Part shown: positions 8,426 to 17,570 of the stretch, in pieces | How the letters are laid out: each line of letters starts with the position of its first letter | Position numbering within the stretch: position 1 is the stretch's first letter | Assembly (NCBI GenBank): GCA_947497315.1 | Contig: CANMFX010000003.1 | Span: 248,001-312,000, forward strand | DNA: 64,000 bases | Direction of reading: 5' to 3' | Origin: an uncultured Sphingomonadaceae bacterium | GTDB taxonomy: Bacteria; Pseudomonadota; Alphaproteobacteria; Sphingomonadales; Sphingomonadaceae | Program-made: the position numbers and the translations under genes | Notes under the pieces: generated by a model | Database searches by the model: none | The model's input: only the letters and a program-made list of their open reading frames with translations | Told to the model about the DNA's origin: nothing

Positions 8426-9616
8426 ATGACCTTCACTAAAAAAATACTGCTGCTCGGTTCGGGTGAACTGGGCCGCGAATTCGTTATCTCGGCAAAGCGC
8501 CTCGGTGCTTATGTGGTTGCTTGCGATGCCTATGCCGCTGCGCCGGCGATGCAGGTTGCTGATGCGCATGAAGTATTTTCCATGCTCGACGGTGACAAAT
8601 TGCGCGCCGCGATTGCAAAGCATCAGCCTGACCTGATTGTTCCAGAGGTTGAGGCCATCCGCACGGAAATTCTCGCTGAGGTGGAGGCGGAAGGCTTCAA
8701 CGTTGTGCCATCTGCACGGGCCACGCAGCTAACAATGAACCGCGATGCTATTCGCGATGTCGCTGCGCAAGAATTAGGCCTTACCACCTCACGTTATCAC
8801 TATGCCGAGAGCTTTGCCGAAGTGCAGGCCGCTGCCGATGATATCCGCCTGCCGCTGGTTATCAAGCCGGTGATGTCGTCCTCCGGGAAGGGGCAAAGCA
8901 AGGTGGAGAGTGCCGATGCGCTGGAAGCTGCTTGGAAATATGCCGTCGACAATATGCGCGGCGACCGCGCGCGGGTGATTGTCGAGCAGTTTATCGACTT
9001 CGACTATGAAATCACCTTACTCACCATCCGGACACGAGACGGCATCCTGTTCTGTCCGCCCATTGGCCATCGTCAGGAACGCGGCGATTATCAGGAAAGC
9101 TGGCAACCCGCGGCGGTGGCGGACGATGCGCTTGCTACCGCACAAGATATGGCACGCAAGGTCGTCGATAATCTCGCCGGGGACGGAAAGGGATGGGGCC
9201 TGTTCGGTGTGGAGTTTTTCGTCACCAAAACGGGCGAAGTCATTTTCTCCGAACTCAGCCCGCGCCCCCATGATACCGGAATGGTTACGCTCATCGGGCA
9301 AAACCTCACCGAATTCGACCTTCATGCCCGTGCCATCATGGGTTTGCCAATCCCGCATATAGCCCTGACCGCGCCTGCGAGCGCCAGTGCGGTGATCTTG
9401 GCGGATAGAGACAGCGAAAACTTCGCCTATGCCGGCGTTGATGATGCCCTGGCCATGGGCAGTGAGGGCGCCGAGGTGGATGTGCGCCTTTTCGGGAAAC
9501 CGCTGACACGGCCCTATCGGCGGATGGCCGTTGCACTGGCAACTGGAGCAGACAGCGATGCGGCGAGGGTATTGGCGAAACAGGCGGCGGATGCCGTAAA
9601 AATAGACTACCATTAG
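8426..9616 (+). CDS. purT: Formate-dependent phosphoribosylglycinamide formyltransferase PurT
   Basis: This 396-residue ATP-grasp enzyme makes formyl-GAR from GAR, ATP and formate in purine synthesis, replacing the folate-dependent PurN reaction. It starts with KILLLGSGELGREFVISAKRLG and VPEVEAIRTE (pre-ATP-grasp domain). The ATP-grasp core has VIKPVMSSSGKGQS (phosphate loop), VEQFIDFDYEITLLTIR and GVEFFVTKTGEVIFSELSPRPHDTGMVT with the metal-binding Glu and Asn/Ser positions. The length equals that of E. coli PurT (392). A REP-type palindrome ends 19 bases before the start. Confidence 0.96.
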   Translation: MTFTKKILLLGSGELGREFVISAKRLGAYVVACDAYAAAPAMQVADAHEVFSMLDGDKLRAAIAKHQPDLIVPEVEAIRTEILAEVEAEGFNVVPSARATQLTMNRDAIRDVAAQELGLTTSRYHYAESFAEVQAAADDIRLPLVIKPVMSSSGKGQSKVESADALEAAWKYAVDNMRGDRARVIVEQFIDFDYEITLLTIRTRDGILFCPPIGHRQERGDYQESWQPAAVADDALATAQDMARKVVDNLAGDGKGWGLFGVEFFVTKTGEVIFSELSPRPHDTGMVTLIGQNLTEFDLHARAIMGLPIPHIALTAPASASAVILADRDSENFAYAGVDDALAMGSEGAEVDVRLFGKPLTRPYRRMAVALATGADSDAARVLAKQAADAVKIDYH

Positions 9617-9757
9617 GTTTTTTAATCAAATAAAACTCTACTTCGAATATTAATATAGTAAAATTTTTGTTAAATCATTTATTTGACAAAACGGGACTCA
9701 CTATTGTGTTTATTATAATATTGATGGATGATCATCATATATAATGAGCGGGTGACC

Positions 9758-10561
9758 ATGAACAACCAGCGTCGTTTCATTCTGACATCCTTTGGTGCAG
9801 CGTTGGCCTTTGCTCTTGCTGGCTGCAACCCTTTTTCGGGCGGCAAGCGGTACCCTGATTATCGCTATCGGCTGACGGTCACGGTCGATACGCCGGAAGG
9901 GATGCGGAGCGGATCGAGCGTGATTGAGGTTCAGACCTTTGTGGCAGGGCCGAACACGATACCGGAACCCAATAAGCTCTCAACCCGGGTTCGGGGCGAA
10001 GCCGTGACGGTCGATCTAGGGGAACGGGGCGTTTTATTTGCGCTGCTGCGGTCGGAAACGTCGGTTGGTTGGGCATCCGGTGTTTTGAAGTCAGTTGTCG
10101 AACCGGTTCGATATGAGGAGATTAGCGACGAAATCAAACGAACCAACCACAGTCCCAGATTTGATATCATGATGGAGCGGACTTTGGCCTTGACTGGTAG
10201 GCATGAGATTCCGCGCTATTATCCAAACGGGGCGAAGCGGCCCGGTACGGACGAGCCGGCAAGCTATTATCCGATGATGGTGCGCTTTGATGATCTGGAT
10301 GATCCAGCCAGTGTAACAAAAGTGGATCACGACAATCTGGCGGCCTCTTTTGGTGAGGGCGTAGCGCTGAAACGTATCTCAGTGGAACGGACTGAAGATC
10401 CAGTTACGCGGACTGTAGAGGCTCGACTTCCATGGTTGAGTGCAGTCGGCAAAGCGAGAGGGACACTTGTACCAAATCCGCCGAGGCGACTGATAGACGC
10501 TTCAAATCCGCTCATACAATATTTGGCACCAAGTGATTTTAGCAGGATGCTCTATCGATGA
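9758..10561 (+). CDS. Lipoprotein of unknown family (first of a tandem pair)
   Basis: This 267-residue protein has a signal peptide and a lipobox LAGC (Cys near residue 22). I do not recognise the family. The mature part begins SGGKRYPDYRYRLTVTVDTPEG and looks mainly beta, with GEAVTVDLGERGVLFALLRS in the middle and a central YPMMVRFDDLDDPASVTKVD motif. The start is put at ATG 9758 because the signal peptide begins there. The AT-rich region before it (9617-9757) should hold the promoter. The next gene is a close paralog, and an RTX lipase follows, so all three probably form one operon. Confidence 0.75.
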   Translation: MNNQRRFILTSFGAALAFALAGCNPFSGGKRYPDYRYRLTVTVDTPEGMRSGSSVIEVQTFVAGPNTIPEPNKLSTRVRGEAVTVDLGERGVLFALLRSETSVGWASGVLKSVVEPVRYEEISDEIKRTNHSPRFDIMMERTLALTGRHEIPRYYPNGAKRPGTDEPASYYPMMVRFDDLDDPASVTKVDHDNLAASFGEGVALKRISVERTEDPVTRTVEARLPWLSAVGKARGTLVPNPPRRLIDASNPLIQYLAPSDFSRMLYR

Positions 10562-10584
10562 ACCCTCAAAGGAGGCCTTAGAAG

Positions 10585-11385
10585 ATGAAAAACCAGCGTC
10601 GTTTCATTCTGCAATCCTTTGGTGCAGCATTGGTCTTTGCCCTTGCGGCCTGTAATCCTTTATCGGGCGGCAAACGGTATCCCGATTATCGCTATCGACT
10701 GACGGTAACGGTCGATACGCCGGAGGGACTCCGGAGCGGATCAAGTGTGATCCAGGTGGAGACCTTTGTGGCCGGACCCAATTCCATACCACAACCCAAC
10801 AAGCTTTCGACCCGGGTGCGAGGCGAAGCCGTGACGGTCGATCTAGGGGAACGGGGCGTTTTATTTGCGCTGCTGCGGTCGGAAACGTCGGTCGATTGGG
10901 CGGGTTATGTTCTGATGTCGGCAACCCAGCCGGTTCGGTTTGAAGAGGTTCGAGAAGAAGTTAGAAGAACAAATCAAGACCCTAGTTTCGATATAAGTAT
11001 GGATCGGACCTTGGCCTTGACTGGCAGGCATGAGATTCCACGCTACTATACAAACGGGACAAAGCGGCCCGGTACGGACGAGCCGGCAAGCTATTATCCG
11101 ATGATGGTGCGTTTTGATGATCTGGATGACCCGACGACCATTGTGAAGGTGGATAATCAAAACCTGGCGACCTCATTCGGTGAGGGCGTGATGCTGAGAC
11201 GCATCTCCGTAGAACGAACTGAGGATCCGGTGACCAGAAGTCTCGGCGATCGACTCGCATGGCTGAAGGATCTCAACGGTGCGATTACCAAACCACAGCG
11301 TGACCCAGAGACGGGTCGCCTACTACCGAGAGCTCAAGGACCATTCAGTGGTAGAATAACCGATGGAGACTTTACAAGGAGATAG
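10585..11385 (+). CDS. Lipoprotein of unknown family (second of a tandem pair)
   Basis: This 266-residue paralog of the preceding gene has the same start (KNQRRFIL), a lipobox LAAC and the same central motifs. A perfect ribosome site AAAGGAGG lies at 10568-10575. Two internal stretches are identical or nearly so at DNA level to the first copy (for example 71 bases at 10822-10892 against 9995-10065), while the C-terminal 45 residues differ completely. The pattern suggests duplication followed by gene conversion. The stop is two bases from the lipase start. A role as chaperone, anchor or immunity protein for the lipase is inference from position only. Confidence 0.75.
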   Translation: MKNQRRFILQSFGAALVFALAACNPLSGGKRYPDYRYRLTVTVDTPEGLRSGSSVIQVETFVAGPNSIPQPNKLSTRVRGEAVTVDLGERGVLFALLRSETSVDWAGYVLMSATQPVRFEEVREEVRRTNQDPSFDISMDRTLALTGRHEIPRYYTNGTKRPGTDEPASYYPMMVRFDDLDDPTTIVKVDNQNLATSFGEGVMLRRISVERTEDPVTRSLGDRLAWLKDLNGAITKPQRDPETGRLLPRAQGPFSGRITDGDFTRR

Positions 11386-11387
11386 CA

Positions 11388-14114
11388 ATGCAACAGCCTG
11401 GCAGCCTTATGAATTCGAATGTTTTTCGCGCCATTCTTGCGATGGACTCCTATAATCGGGGCTATGATGCCCAACTAAATGATGTCGAGGGCGATGCCAT
11501 TGGGACCGCTGTAATACAGACCGATAGTACCGACCAATTTGGTCTTGATATCACAAGTTCAGTGGGTTTCTATGCGATATCCTATAGCTGGAATGATCAA
11601 AACGTGATTTCCTATCGGGGTACCAATCCAGATTTTAGCGGTACTGAAGAGGACTTCTTTAATAGTCCCGGAGCGGCGGATGTCTTTAATGGCTGGACAG
11701 TGGGTGCCGGTTTTCCCGGCGGCGGGCAGGCGCAGCTGGCAATTGAATTTTACAAGGCTGTAGCTGGTGTTTCCACGCCTTATTATCTAATTGAACCGCA
11801 TGACAATGCGACGATGCTGGTCGGACATTCCCTGGGCGGGGGGTTAGCCGGATTTGTCGGTTCGCTGTCGGGTGAGTTGAATTATGGCTACGACCATATG
11901 CCATTTGGTCTTGCGGCCTATGCCCAGGCTTTTTCCGACAGTATTCAGGCGGTGACGACCGATGAGGCGTTGTTGGCAGATCTGATCGATATTCTGACAG
12001 ACGGTAACTTCACCTTCAACACCCTGCTGGAAAATGGGCAGGCCATTGGCGACTTTTTTGACCAGGTGATGCAGCATTTTAACCTCCGCACACCGCTATA
12101 TGATTTTCAAGGCACCAGTGTTGAAGGCGAAGTGTTGCAACATATTCGGGACGGCAGCCTTCAGGTTGCTATCGCAGGGGTTTCTGGTTCGTTGCTAACA
12201 ATGTTGGGCGGGGGACCGGCTCTGGGAACAATCTTGTCCGGGCTTGGTCTTTATCTCGGTTATGAAACCTCGGAATATGAACAGTTGCCGGGCATGACGC
12301 AGAACCAGATATCGGTTCATGGCGCTGATCTTTCGATCATGCAAAGGCACAGTATGTCGCTTTTGACGACATTATTATTTGGCGAAGAACAATGGTATCA
12401 GGAAGACAATTCCAGAGTGGCTGGTCAATGGGAAGCTGCAGCAAAAAATATTCTGCCAGCTCTGTTTGACCAAGAAATTGGCCTTGGCATAGGGCGACTT
12501 AAAAACGGGGTTGAGGGGGGCACAGGCGAGGCTGACCCTGCCGGTCAAATGGCCACTGCGATCGCTTATTCGGCGATTAATGAAGGCACTTTGGTCTTTG
12601 GTGATACCGGTATCCGGGCTCTTTTCGATGATATGAGCAATCTGGGGCAGACTTTTGGTGGCGGTTCGGGTGGAGGTGGCGGCCCCCGGAGTGTCAGCGG
12701 AACAGCACCAACGTCTCTGGTCGATGCTGCTGGTGATGTTGGTCGTGTCATTGTGGAATTTGCCGGTTTGCTTGCAGTCAACCACGTCACCCAAGCCAAT
12801 TTGGGCACGGCGACGGCCGGTATTCTGGAATATCATGACATAACCGTTAGCAACGCGTCCACCCTGACGATCGACTTTAGGTCGGCTACCTGGGATGCAG
12901 TTGACGCAGCCCACAATATCGTGACCAAGGGCGACCTGGTGCAGGGGTTCCTCAATGATGGATCCCTGGATGGCAATCTTTTTCAGGTGGTGAGTGACTG
13001 GTATGGTTCCTTTGCCGGTGACCTTCTCGACAACATCACCAGTATATCGATAGCGCAAAGCGCGGGAGCGGCTTTGGCGCAGTTGTCAGGTGGCGGCCTG
13101 GCGCTTCAGATATTGTCGGATACACAAAACACCCTTGAGTTTTCCGCCGAATCTGAATTTGTCGTCGGTGCCTTTAGTGCTGACCATCTGACGACACTGG
13201 GCGGCAATGATATCCTGATCGGCGGCAGAGGGGATGATGAGTTATTCGGCGGGGACGGGCAGGATTTTCTATACGGCGGCGGGGACAGTGATCAACTCTA
13301 CGGCGGTAATGGAGCAGATACGCTTTATAGCGGCGACCGTGAAAGTGGCAGTGCCAATGCGATGGACGAGCTGCATGGCGGAAATGATGATGATCTCCTG
13401 ATATTCAATTTTGGCGGTGGTCTGGCTGCGGGGGGTGCTGGCAACGACATAATTGATGCACGGACAGAAGTGGGCGGTGTGACCGTCCAATATCATCTCG
13501 GAGATGGCAGTGACACGCTGCTCTGGGACTATGATTTCGAGCTCTCATCGCTTGATTTTTCAAACTATAATCTGCTGGATCTGGATGCCAGGGGAGATGT
13601 CAGCATTAATTTCGCCGATATTTCTGGCGATCAAGTCTATTTCGACTGGAATGTGCAAACGATGGACCAGATTGATGATGCTGGCGCTAACAGCGTCAAT
13701 AAGCTCTTTCAGGGTAATATGAGTATCTTTATGCAGGATGGCACAAAGATAATGGACATCGGAAATGTGATCGGCAGCGAGCAAACGTCGGGTTTCTTTA
13801 ACGATGTCGGCTATAGCCTTATGAACATGCCGCAAATAAATTTTGCGGATGGGGAATTCAGCACGGGCGAGGCCAATGTCTACATTGGCGGCAATGTGGC
13901 GGATTTCAGGGTGATATCTGCCGAGCCCCTTGTTCAAAACCAGCAGGCTTCAGTGTGGCATGGGAACGATTTTACAAGTTATGATGTGGCGGAGCAAATC
14001 GATCGCCGATTGGCGGTAATGGTCCAGAATATGAATACATTTGGAATTGCAGGACGAGAAGGGCCGTTTTTAAGGGAAAGAGCCTTTGATCGACAATTCG
14101 AGTATTTTGCCTGA
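11388..14114 (+). CDS. Secreted RTX-type lipase/alpha-beta hydrolase
   Basis: This 908-residue protein has no N-terminal signal peptide. Residues about 1-200 form a class-3-like lipase domain with the nucleophile elbow GHSLGGG (Ser148) and an upstream SYRGTNPDF oxyanion-type motif. Around 600-650 are RTX nonapeptide repeats (GGNDILIGG, GGDGQDFLYGG, GGNGADTLYSG) that bind calcium after export. The C-terminal 230 residues are acidic and end in a hydrophobic EYFA. This is the plan of type I-secreted lipases. No HlyB/HlyD/TolC genes are near, so export would use a system elsewhere. AAGGAG at 11376-11381 supports the start. Confidence 0.85.
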   Translation: MQQPGSLMNSNVFRAILAMDSYNRGYDAQLNDVEGDAIGTAVIQTDSTDQFGLDITSSVGFYAISYSWNDQNVISYRGTNPDFSGTEEDFFNSPGAADVFNGWTVGAGFPGGGQAQLAIEFYKAVAGVSTPYYLIEPHDNATMLVGHSLGGGLAGFVGSLSGELNYGYDHMPFGLAAYAQAFSDSIQAVTTDEALLADLIDILTDGNFTFNTLLENGQAIGDFFDQVMQHFNLRTPLYDFQGTSVEGEVLQHIRDGSLQVAIAGVSGSLLTMLGGGPALGTILSGLGLYLGYETSEYEQLPGMTQNQISVHGADLSIMQRHSMSLLTTLLFGEEQWYQEDNSRVAGQWEAAAKNILPALFDQEIGLGIGRLKNGVEGGTGEADPAGQMATAIAYSAINEGTLVFGDTGIRALFDDMSNLGQTFGGGSGGGGGPRSVSGTAPTSLVDAAGDVGRVIVEFAGLLAVNHVTQANLGTATAGILEYHDITVSNASTLTIDFRSATWDAVDAAHNIVTKGDLVQGFLNDGSLDGNLFQVVSDWYGSFAGDLLDNITSISIAQSAGAALAQLSGGGLALQILSDTQNTLEFSAESEFVVGAFSADHLTTLGGNDILIGGRGDDELFGGDGQDFLYGGGDSDQLYGGNGADTLYSGDRESGSANAMDELHGGNDDDLLIFNFGGGLAAGGAGNDIIDARTEVGGVTVQYHLGDGSDTLLWDYDFELSSLDFSNYNLLDLDARGDVSINFADISGDQVYFDWNVQTMDQIDDAGANSVNKLFQGNMSIFMQDGTKIMDIGNVIGSEQTSGFFNDVGYSLMNMPQINFADGEFSTGEANVYIGGNVADFRVISAEPLVQNQQASVWHGNDFTSYDVAEQIDRRLAVMVQNMNTFGIAGREGPFLRERAFDRQFEYFA

Positions 14115-14303
14115 AACTGCATAAGGTTACGCTGCTTCATTAAGATTGAATATCAGTTGATGGTGTCCTGACTTTTTGCTGCATTCAAATTTGCACCATT
14201 CATGGCAAGCTCACTGCTTCTGCGATAGTCAAAATCTTCCTTGACATCTTGTCGCTTCGGACGCTCATGGGAGACTACAAAAATCACGGAGAGCCCCATC
14301 CCA

Positions 14304-15005
14304 ATGACCGCTGAAATTGTCCTTTACGGATCCCCTCTATCCCCATTTCAACGCAAGACAGAGGCGGTTTTGGCGCTTAAGGGGCTCGACTATGATTGTG
14401 TGGCCATCAATATCATGGCGATGCCGGAATGGTATCTGGAAATAAGTCCAATGGCCCGGATTCCGGCCTTGCGCGACATGTCTATTGGAACCGAGGGAAC
14501 GGCTGGTACCATTGCGGACAGCTCCGCCATGTGCGGCTATCTGGAAAAGAAATGTCCACAGCCTGCTGCTTATCCCGATGATCCTTTCCTATATGGCCGC
14601 GCTTTATGGCTGGAGGAATATGCCGACAGTGTGCTGGCGATGAACGGCGGCGGCGGCGTGTTCCGGCCGATTATTTTTGCCGCGATGACCGGTAACGAAC
14701 CGGATATGGAAACAGCGCGCAAGACATGGAATGAGAAGTTGCCGCCGCTTTGGGACTATCTCGAAGGGGAGCTGGACGGTGGAAAATATTTTCTTGGGGA
14801 TCAACTCTCCATCGCCGATATTTCTATCGCCGCGCAATTGATGCAGACCGATTTGATTGCCGGACCTCCTGATGCAGCCAGATGGCCTGCGCTGGTGGAA
14901 TTTTTAACTGCAATGAACGCGCATGATGTTTTTCAGCGCAATCTGAGCGCTTGCCAAAAAATGTTAGCGAAGATGGTTCCAGAGAAATTTGATCTGGCAG
15001 CCTAG
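14304..15005 (+). CDS. Glutathione S-transferase family protein
   Basis: This 233-residue protein has a thioredoxin-like N-terminal domain (MTAEIVLYGSPLSPFQRKTEAVLALKG is the usual opening) with the cis-Pro glutathione site in ISPMARIPALRDM and DSSAMCGYLEKK, then an all-helical C-terminal domain (about 95-225) with GKYFLGDQLSIADISIAAQL. Canonical soluble GSTs of this size conjugate or reduce with glutathione, but the substrate is not predictable. The start at 14304 is preferred because ACGGAGAG precedes it by about ten bases. It stands alone between the lipase operon and the M3 peptidase. Confidence 0.88.
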   Translation: MTAEIVLYGSPLSPFQRKTEAVLALKGLDYDCVAINIMAMPEWYLEISPMARIPALRDMSIGTEGTAGTIADSSAMCGYLEKKCPQPAAYPDDPFLYGRALWLEEYADSVLAMNGGGGVFRPIIFAAMTGNEPDMETARKTWNEKLPPLWDYLEGELDGGKYFLGDQLSIADISIAAQLMQTDLIAGPPDAARWPALVEFLTAMNAHDVFQRNLSACQKMLAKMVPEKFDLAA

Positions 15006-15181
15006 TGGACAGTTGTCGTCGTTCATCGATGGCTAAGTGGCTTTCGTCTAAAACATGATTTCAAACGCAACCTTTTTGCCTTTGGTGCGCGGTTATTATA
15101 TTGGGGTATCAAGTGTAAGAAAGCGTGGCGTATTTTGCCCTGAACGAGGGCGAAATATCCCGTCTATTGGAGAGACATATT

Positions 15182-17422
15182 ATGCGATTTTCAGTTTCCA
15201 GCCGCAAATTTTTTCTGGGCGTGTCAACCGCTGCCTTGCTTGGTTTTGGGGGCAGCCCCGCCACGGCAGCGCAAACAACAGCAGAACTCAACAGGATGAG
15301 CGCCAATGGAAATAGCGGCATGAAAAAAACCGCTGCTGATGCAGCTGAAAATACAATTTTGCAGGAATGGACTGGCCCCTATGACGGCGTTCCGCCGTGG
15401 GATGAAGTGAAAGTGTCAGACTTCCCCAGTGCCTTCCAGACACTGATGGATGAAGGGAAGAAAGAGGCTGACGCCATTCTGTCCAAACCTGAACAGGCGA
15501 CGTTTAACAATTTCATGGTGCCCTGGGAACTGGCTGGTTCCAAGGCCAATGAAGTGTTCGCGTTGTGGGGTGTCCATTCAAGCAACCTGTCCAATGAAGA
15601 GGTTCGTAAGGTTCAGGGCGAATGGCTGCCGAAAATTTCGGCTTTTTATAACGAGATTCAGCTCGACCCGCGCCTTTTCCGGAAAACCAAAGAAGTTTAT
15701 GACAATCTCGAAAATTCCGGTTTGAACGCGCAGCAGAAGCGGCTGGTGACGCGGCAGTATGATTCACTGGTCCGCAACGGCGCTGAGCTGGAGGGCGAAG
15801 ACAAGCAGGAGCTTATCCGCCTCAACACGGAACTGTCCAAGGCATTTAATGAGTTTTCAAACAAGGTGCTCGCGGACGAGGAAACCTACATTTACTTGAC
15901 CGATGCAGCCGAGCTCGCAGGACTTCCTGACAGCTTCATTGCTTCCATCAAGGCTGCAGCCGAAGCGCAGGAAAAGGAAGGCTGGGCGTTGAAGAACACC
16001 CGTTCGGTGATGCAGCCGTTCCTGCAAAACTCGACTAACCGTGATCTTCGAAAGAAGGTTTACATGGCCTATATTAACCGCGGTGATAATGGTGACGCCA
16101 ACGACACCAATATGACAATTGCCAAGGTCCTGAAGCTACGCGCTGAACGGGCCAAGCTGCTCGGTTTTGAAAGCCATGCTCACTATCGGATGGCCGACAC
16201 CATGGCGCAGACACCGGAAACCGCGATGGACCTGATGATGAAAGTCTGGCCAGCTGCAGTCGGCCGAGTCAAGGAAGAAGTGGCGGACATGCAGGCAGTT
16301 GCCGATGCCGAGGGCGCGGGCATCACCATCGAGCCCTGGGATTACCGTTTTTACGCAGAGAAGGTTCGCAAGGCAAAATATGATCTCGATGAAGCGGAGA
16401 TCAAACCTTATTTCAAGCTCGACAACATGGTCGATGCGATGTTTGAAATGGCGAACAAACTCTACGGCATGACCTTCACCGAAAATACTGGCTCAGTGCC
16501 AGTCTTCGAGCCGCAAGTGCGCACTTTCGAAGTGAAGCGCGGCGACCGGGTTATCGGGTTGTTCTATCTCGACAATTTCGCGCGTGAGGGTAAACGCTCC
16601 GGTGCCTGGATGACGACCTATCGCAGTCAGTATGAACTGGGCGGTCAGAACCGCTATATTTTCGCCTCGAACAACAATAATTTCGTTCCGGGCGGCGAAG
16701 GGAAGCCGACGCTGATCAGCCTCGACGATGCGTCAACGCTGTTCCACGAGTTCGGTCATGCGCTGCATTATTTCAATTATAATATCACCTATCCGGGCTT
16801 TGGCGGCACGCCGCGCGATTTCGTGGAGTATCCCAGCCAGGTTCATGAGAACTGGCTGTTGACCCGGCATATCCTCGACAATTATGCGAAGCATGTCGAA
16901 ACCGGCGAGCCGATGCCGCAGGCGCTGGTCGACAAGATCGAAAAGTCGAAAACTTTCAACGAAGGCTTTGCAACGGTGGAATATCTGTCCAGCGCGATCG
17001 TCGACATGAAACTGCACAATCGTGCGGAACCGGTCACCGATCCCGACGCGTTCGAACGGGAAACGCTGACTGAAATTGGCATGCCACGAGAGATTGTTAT
17101 GCGTCACCGCCTGCCGCAGTTTAATCACCTGTTCTCGTCTGACGCCTATTCGGCTGGCTATTACAGCTATCTCTGGTCGGAAACCATGGACGCGGACACC
17201 TGGGCGGCCTTTGAAGAAGCGGGCAATGTCTGGGATCCCGAAGTGGCCGAGCGCTATCGCTCGATCATATTGGCGACTGGAAATGAAACGGATCGCAAGG
17301 AAGCGTATCGCCAGTTCCGCGGCCGCGATCCAGAGGTGAAATATATCCTCAAAAAACGCGGCTTCCCGGTTCCCGGAGAGACGGCAGAAGTAAGCGGCGG
17401 CGAGAGCAGCGGTAACGACTAA
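15182..17422 (+). CDS. M3 family zinc metallopeptidase (Dcp/oligopeptidase-like), exported
   Basis: This 746-residue protein starts with a Sec signal peptide (cleavage near ATAAQ). The M3 thermolysin-like catalytic centre is HEFGH at residues 522-526, with the third zinc ligand Glu expected in EYPSQVHENWLL. FNEGFATVEYLSSAIVDM and SDAYSAGYYSYLWSETMDADTW are typical of the peptidyl-dipeptidase Dcp branch. It probably degrades short peptides in the periplasm. The start at ATG 15182 follows GGAGAGACAT. A hairpin with T-run follows the stop. Confidence 0.92.
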   Translation: MRFSVSSRKFFLGVSTAALLGFGGSPATAAQTTAELNRMSANGNSGMKKTAADAAENTILQEWTGPYDGVPPWDEVKVSDFPSAFQTLMDEGKKEADAILSKPEQATFNNFMVPWELAGSKANEVFALWGVHSSNLSNEEVRKVQGEWLPKISAFYNEIQLDPRLFRKTKEVYDNLENSGLNAQQKRLVTRQYDSLVRNGAELEGEDKQELIRLNTELSKAFNEFSNKVLADEETYIYLTDAAELAGLPDSFIASIKAAAEAQEKEGWALKNTRSVMQPFLQNSTNRDLRKKVYMAYINRGDNGDANDTNMTIAKVLKLRAERAKLLGFESHAHYRMADTMAQTPETAMDLMMKVWPAAVGRVKEEVADMQAVADAEGAGITIEPWDYRFYAEKVRKAKYDLDEAEIKPYFKLDNMVDAMFEMANKLYGMTFTENTGSVPVFEPQVRTFEVKRGDRVIGLFYLDNFAREGKRSGAWMTTYRSQYELGGQNRYIFASNNNNFVPGGEGKPTLISLDDASTLFHEFGHALHYFNYNITYPGFGGTPRDFVEYPSQVHENWLLTRHILDNYAKHVETGEPMPQALVDKIEKSKTFNEGFATVEYLSSAIVDMKLHNRAEPVTDPDAFERETLTEIGMPREIVMRHRLPQFNHLFSSDAYSAGYYSYLWSETMDADTWAAFEEAGNVWDPEVAERYRSIILATGNETDRKEAYRQFRGRDPEVKYILKKRGFPVPGETAEVSGGESSGND

Positions 17423-17451
17423 ATCGCATCGCCTTGAGTTAAAGATTGCAG

Positions 17452-17482
17452 CGCGCCGGCCCGAAAGGTCTGGCGCGTTTTT
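17452..17482 (+). terminator. Rho-independent terminator after the M3 peptidase
   Basis: The stem CGCGCCGG pairs with TCTGGCGCG (one G-U pair) around a CCCGAAAGG-type loop and is followed directly by TTTTTCTT. It lies 30 bases after the peptidase stop. Confidence 0.7.
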
Positions 17483-17570
17483 CTTGTCCGTCGGTGCATC
17501 GCTGCGCCCTTGACGTCGCCGCATGTGCCTGACAGGTTTCCGATTAAAACTTATGAGAGGATTTCAAATC

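Noticed and set aside
9683-9719. TTGACA and TATAAT in the AT-rich region before the first lipoprotein
   Set aside because: The spacing of 25 bases is too long for a sigma-70 promoter, so no confident promoter was called.
12375-13058. 227-codon minus-strand frame inside the RTX lipase
   Set aside because: It lies fully within the lipase gene, and composition and lack of start signals mark it as a shadow.
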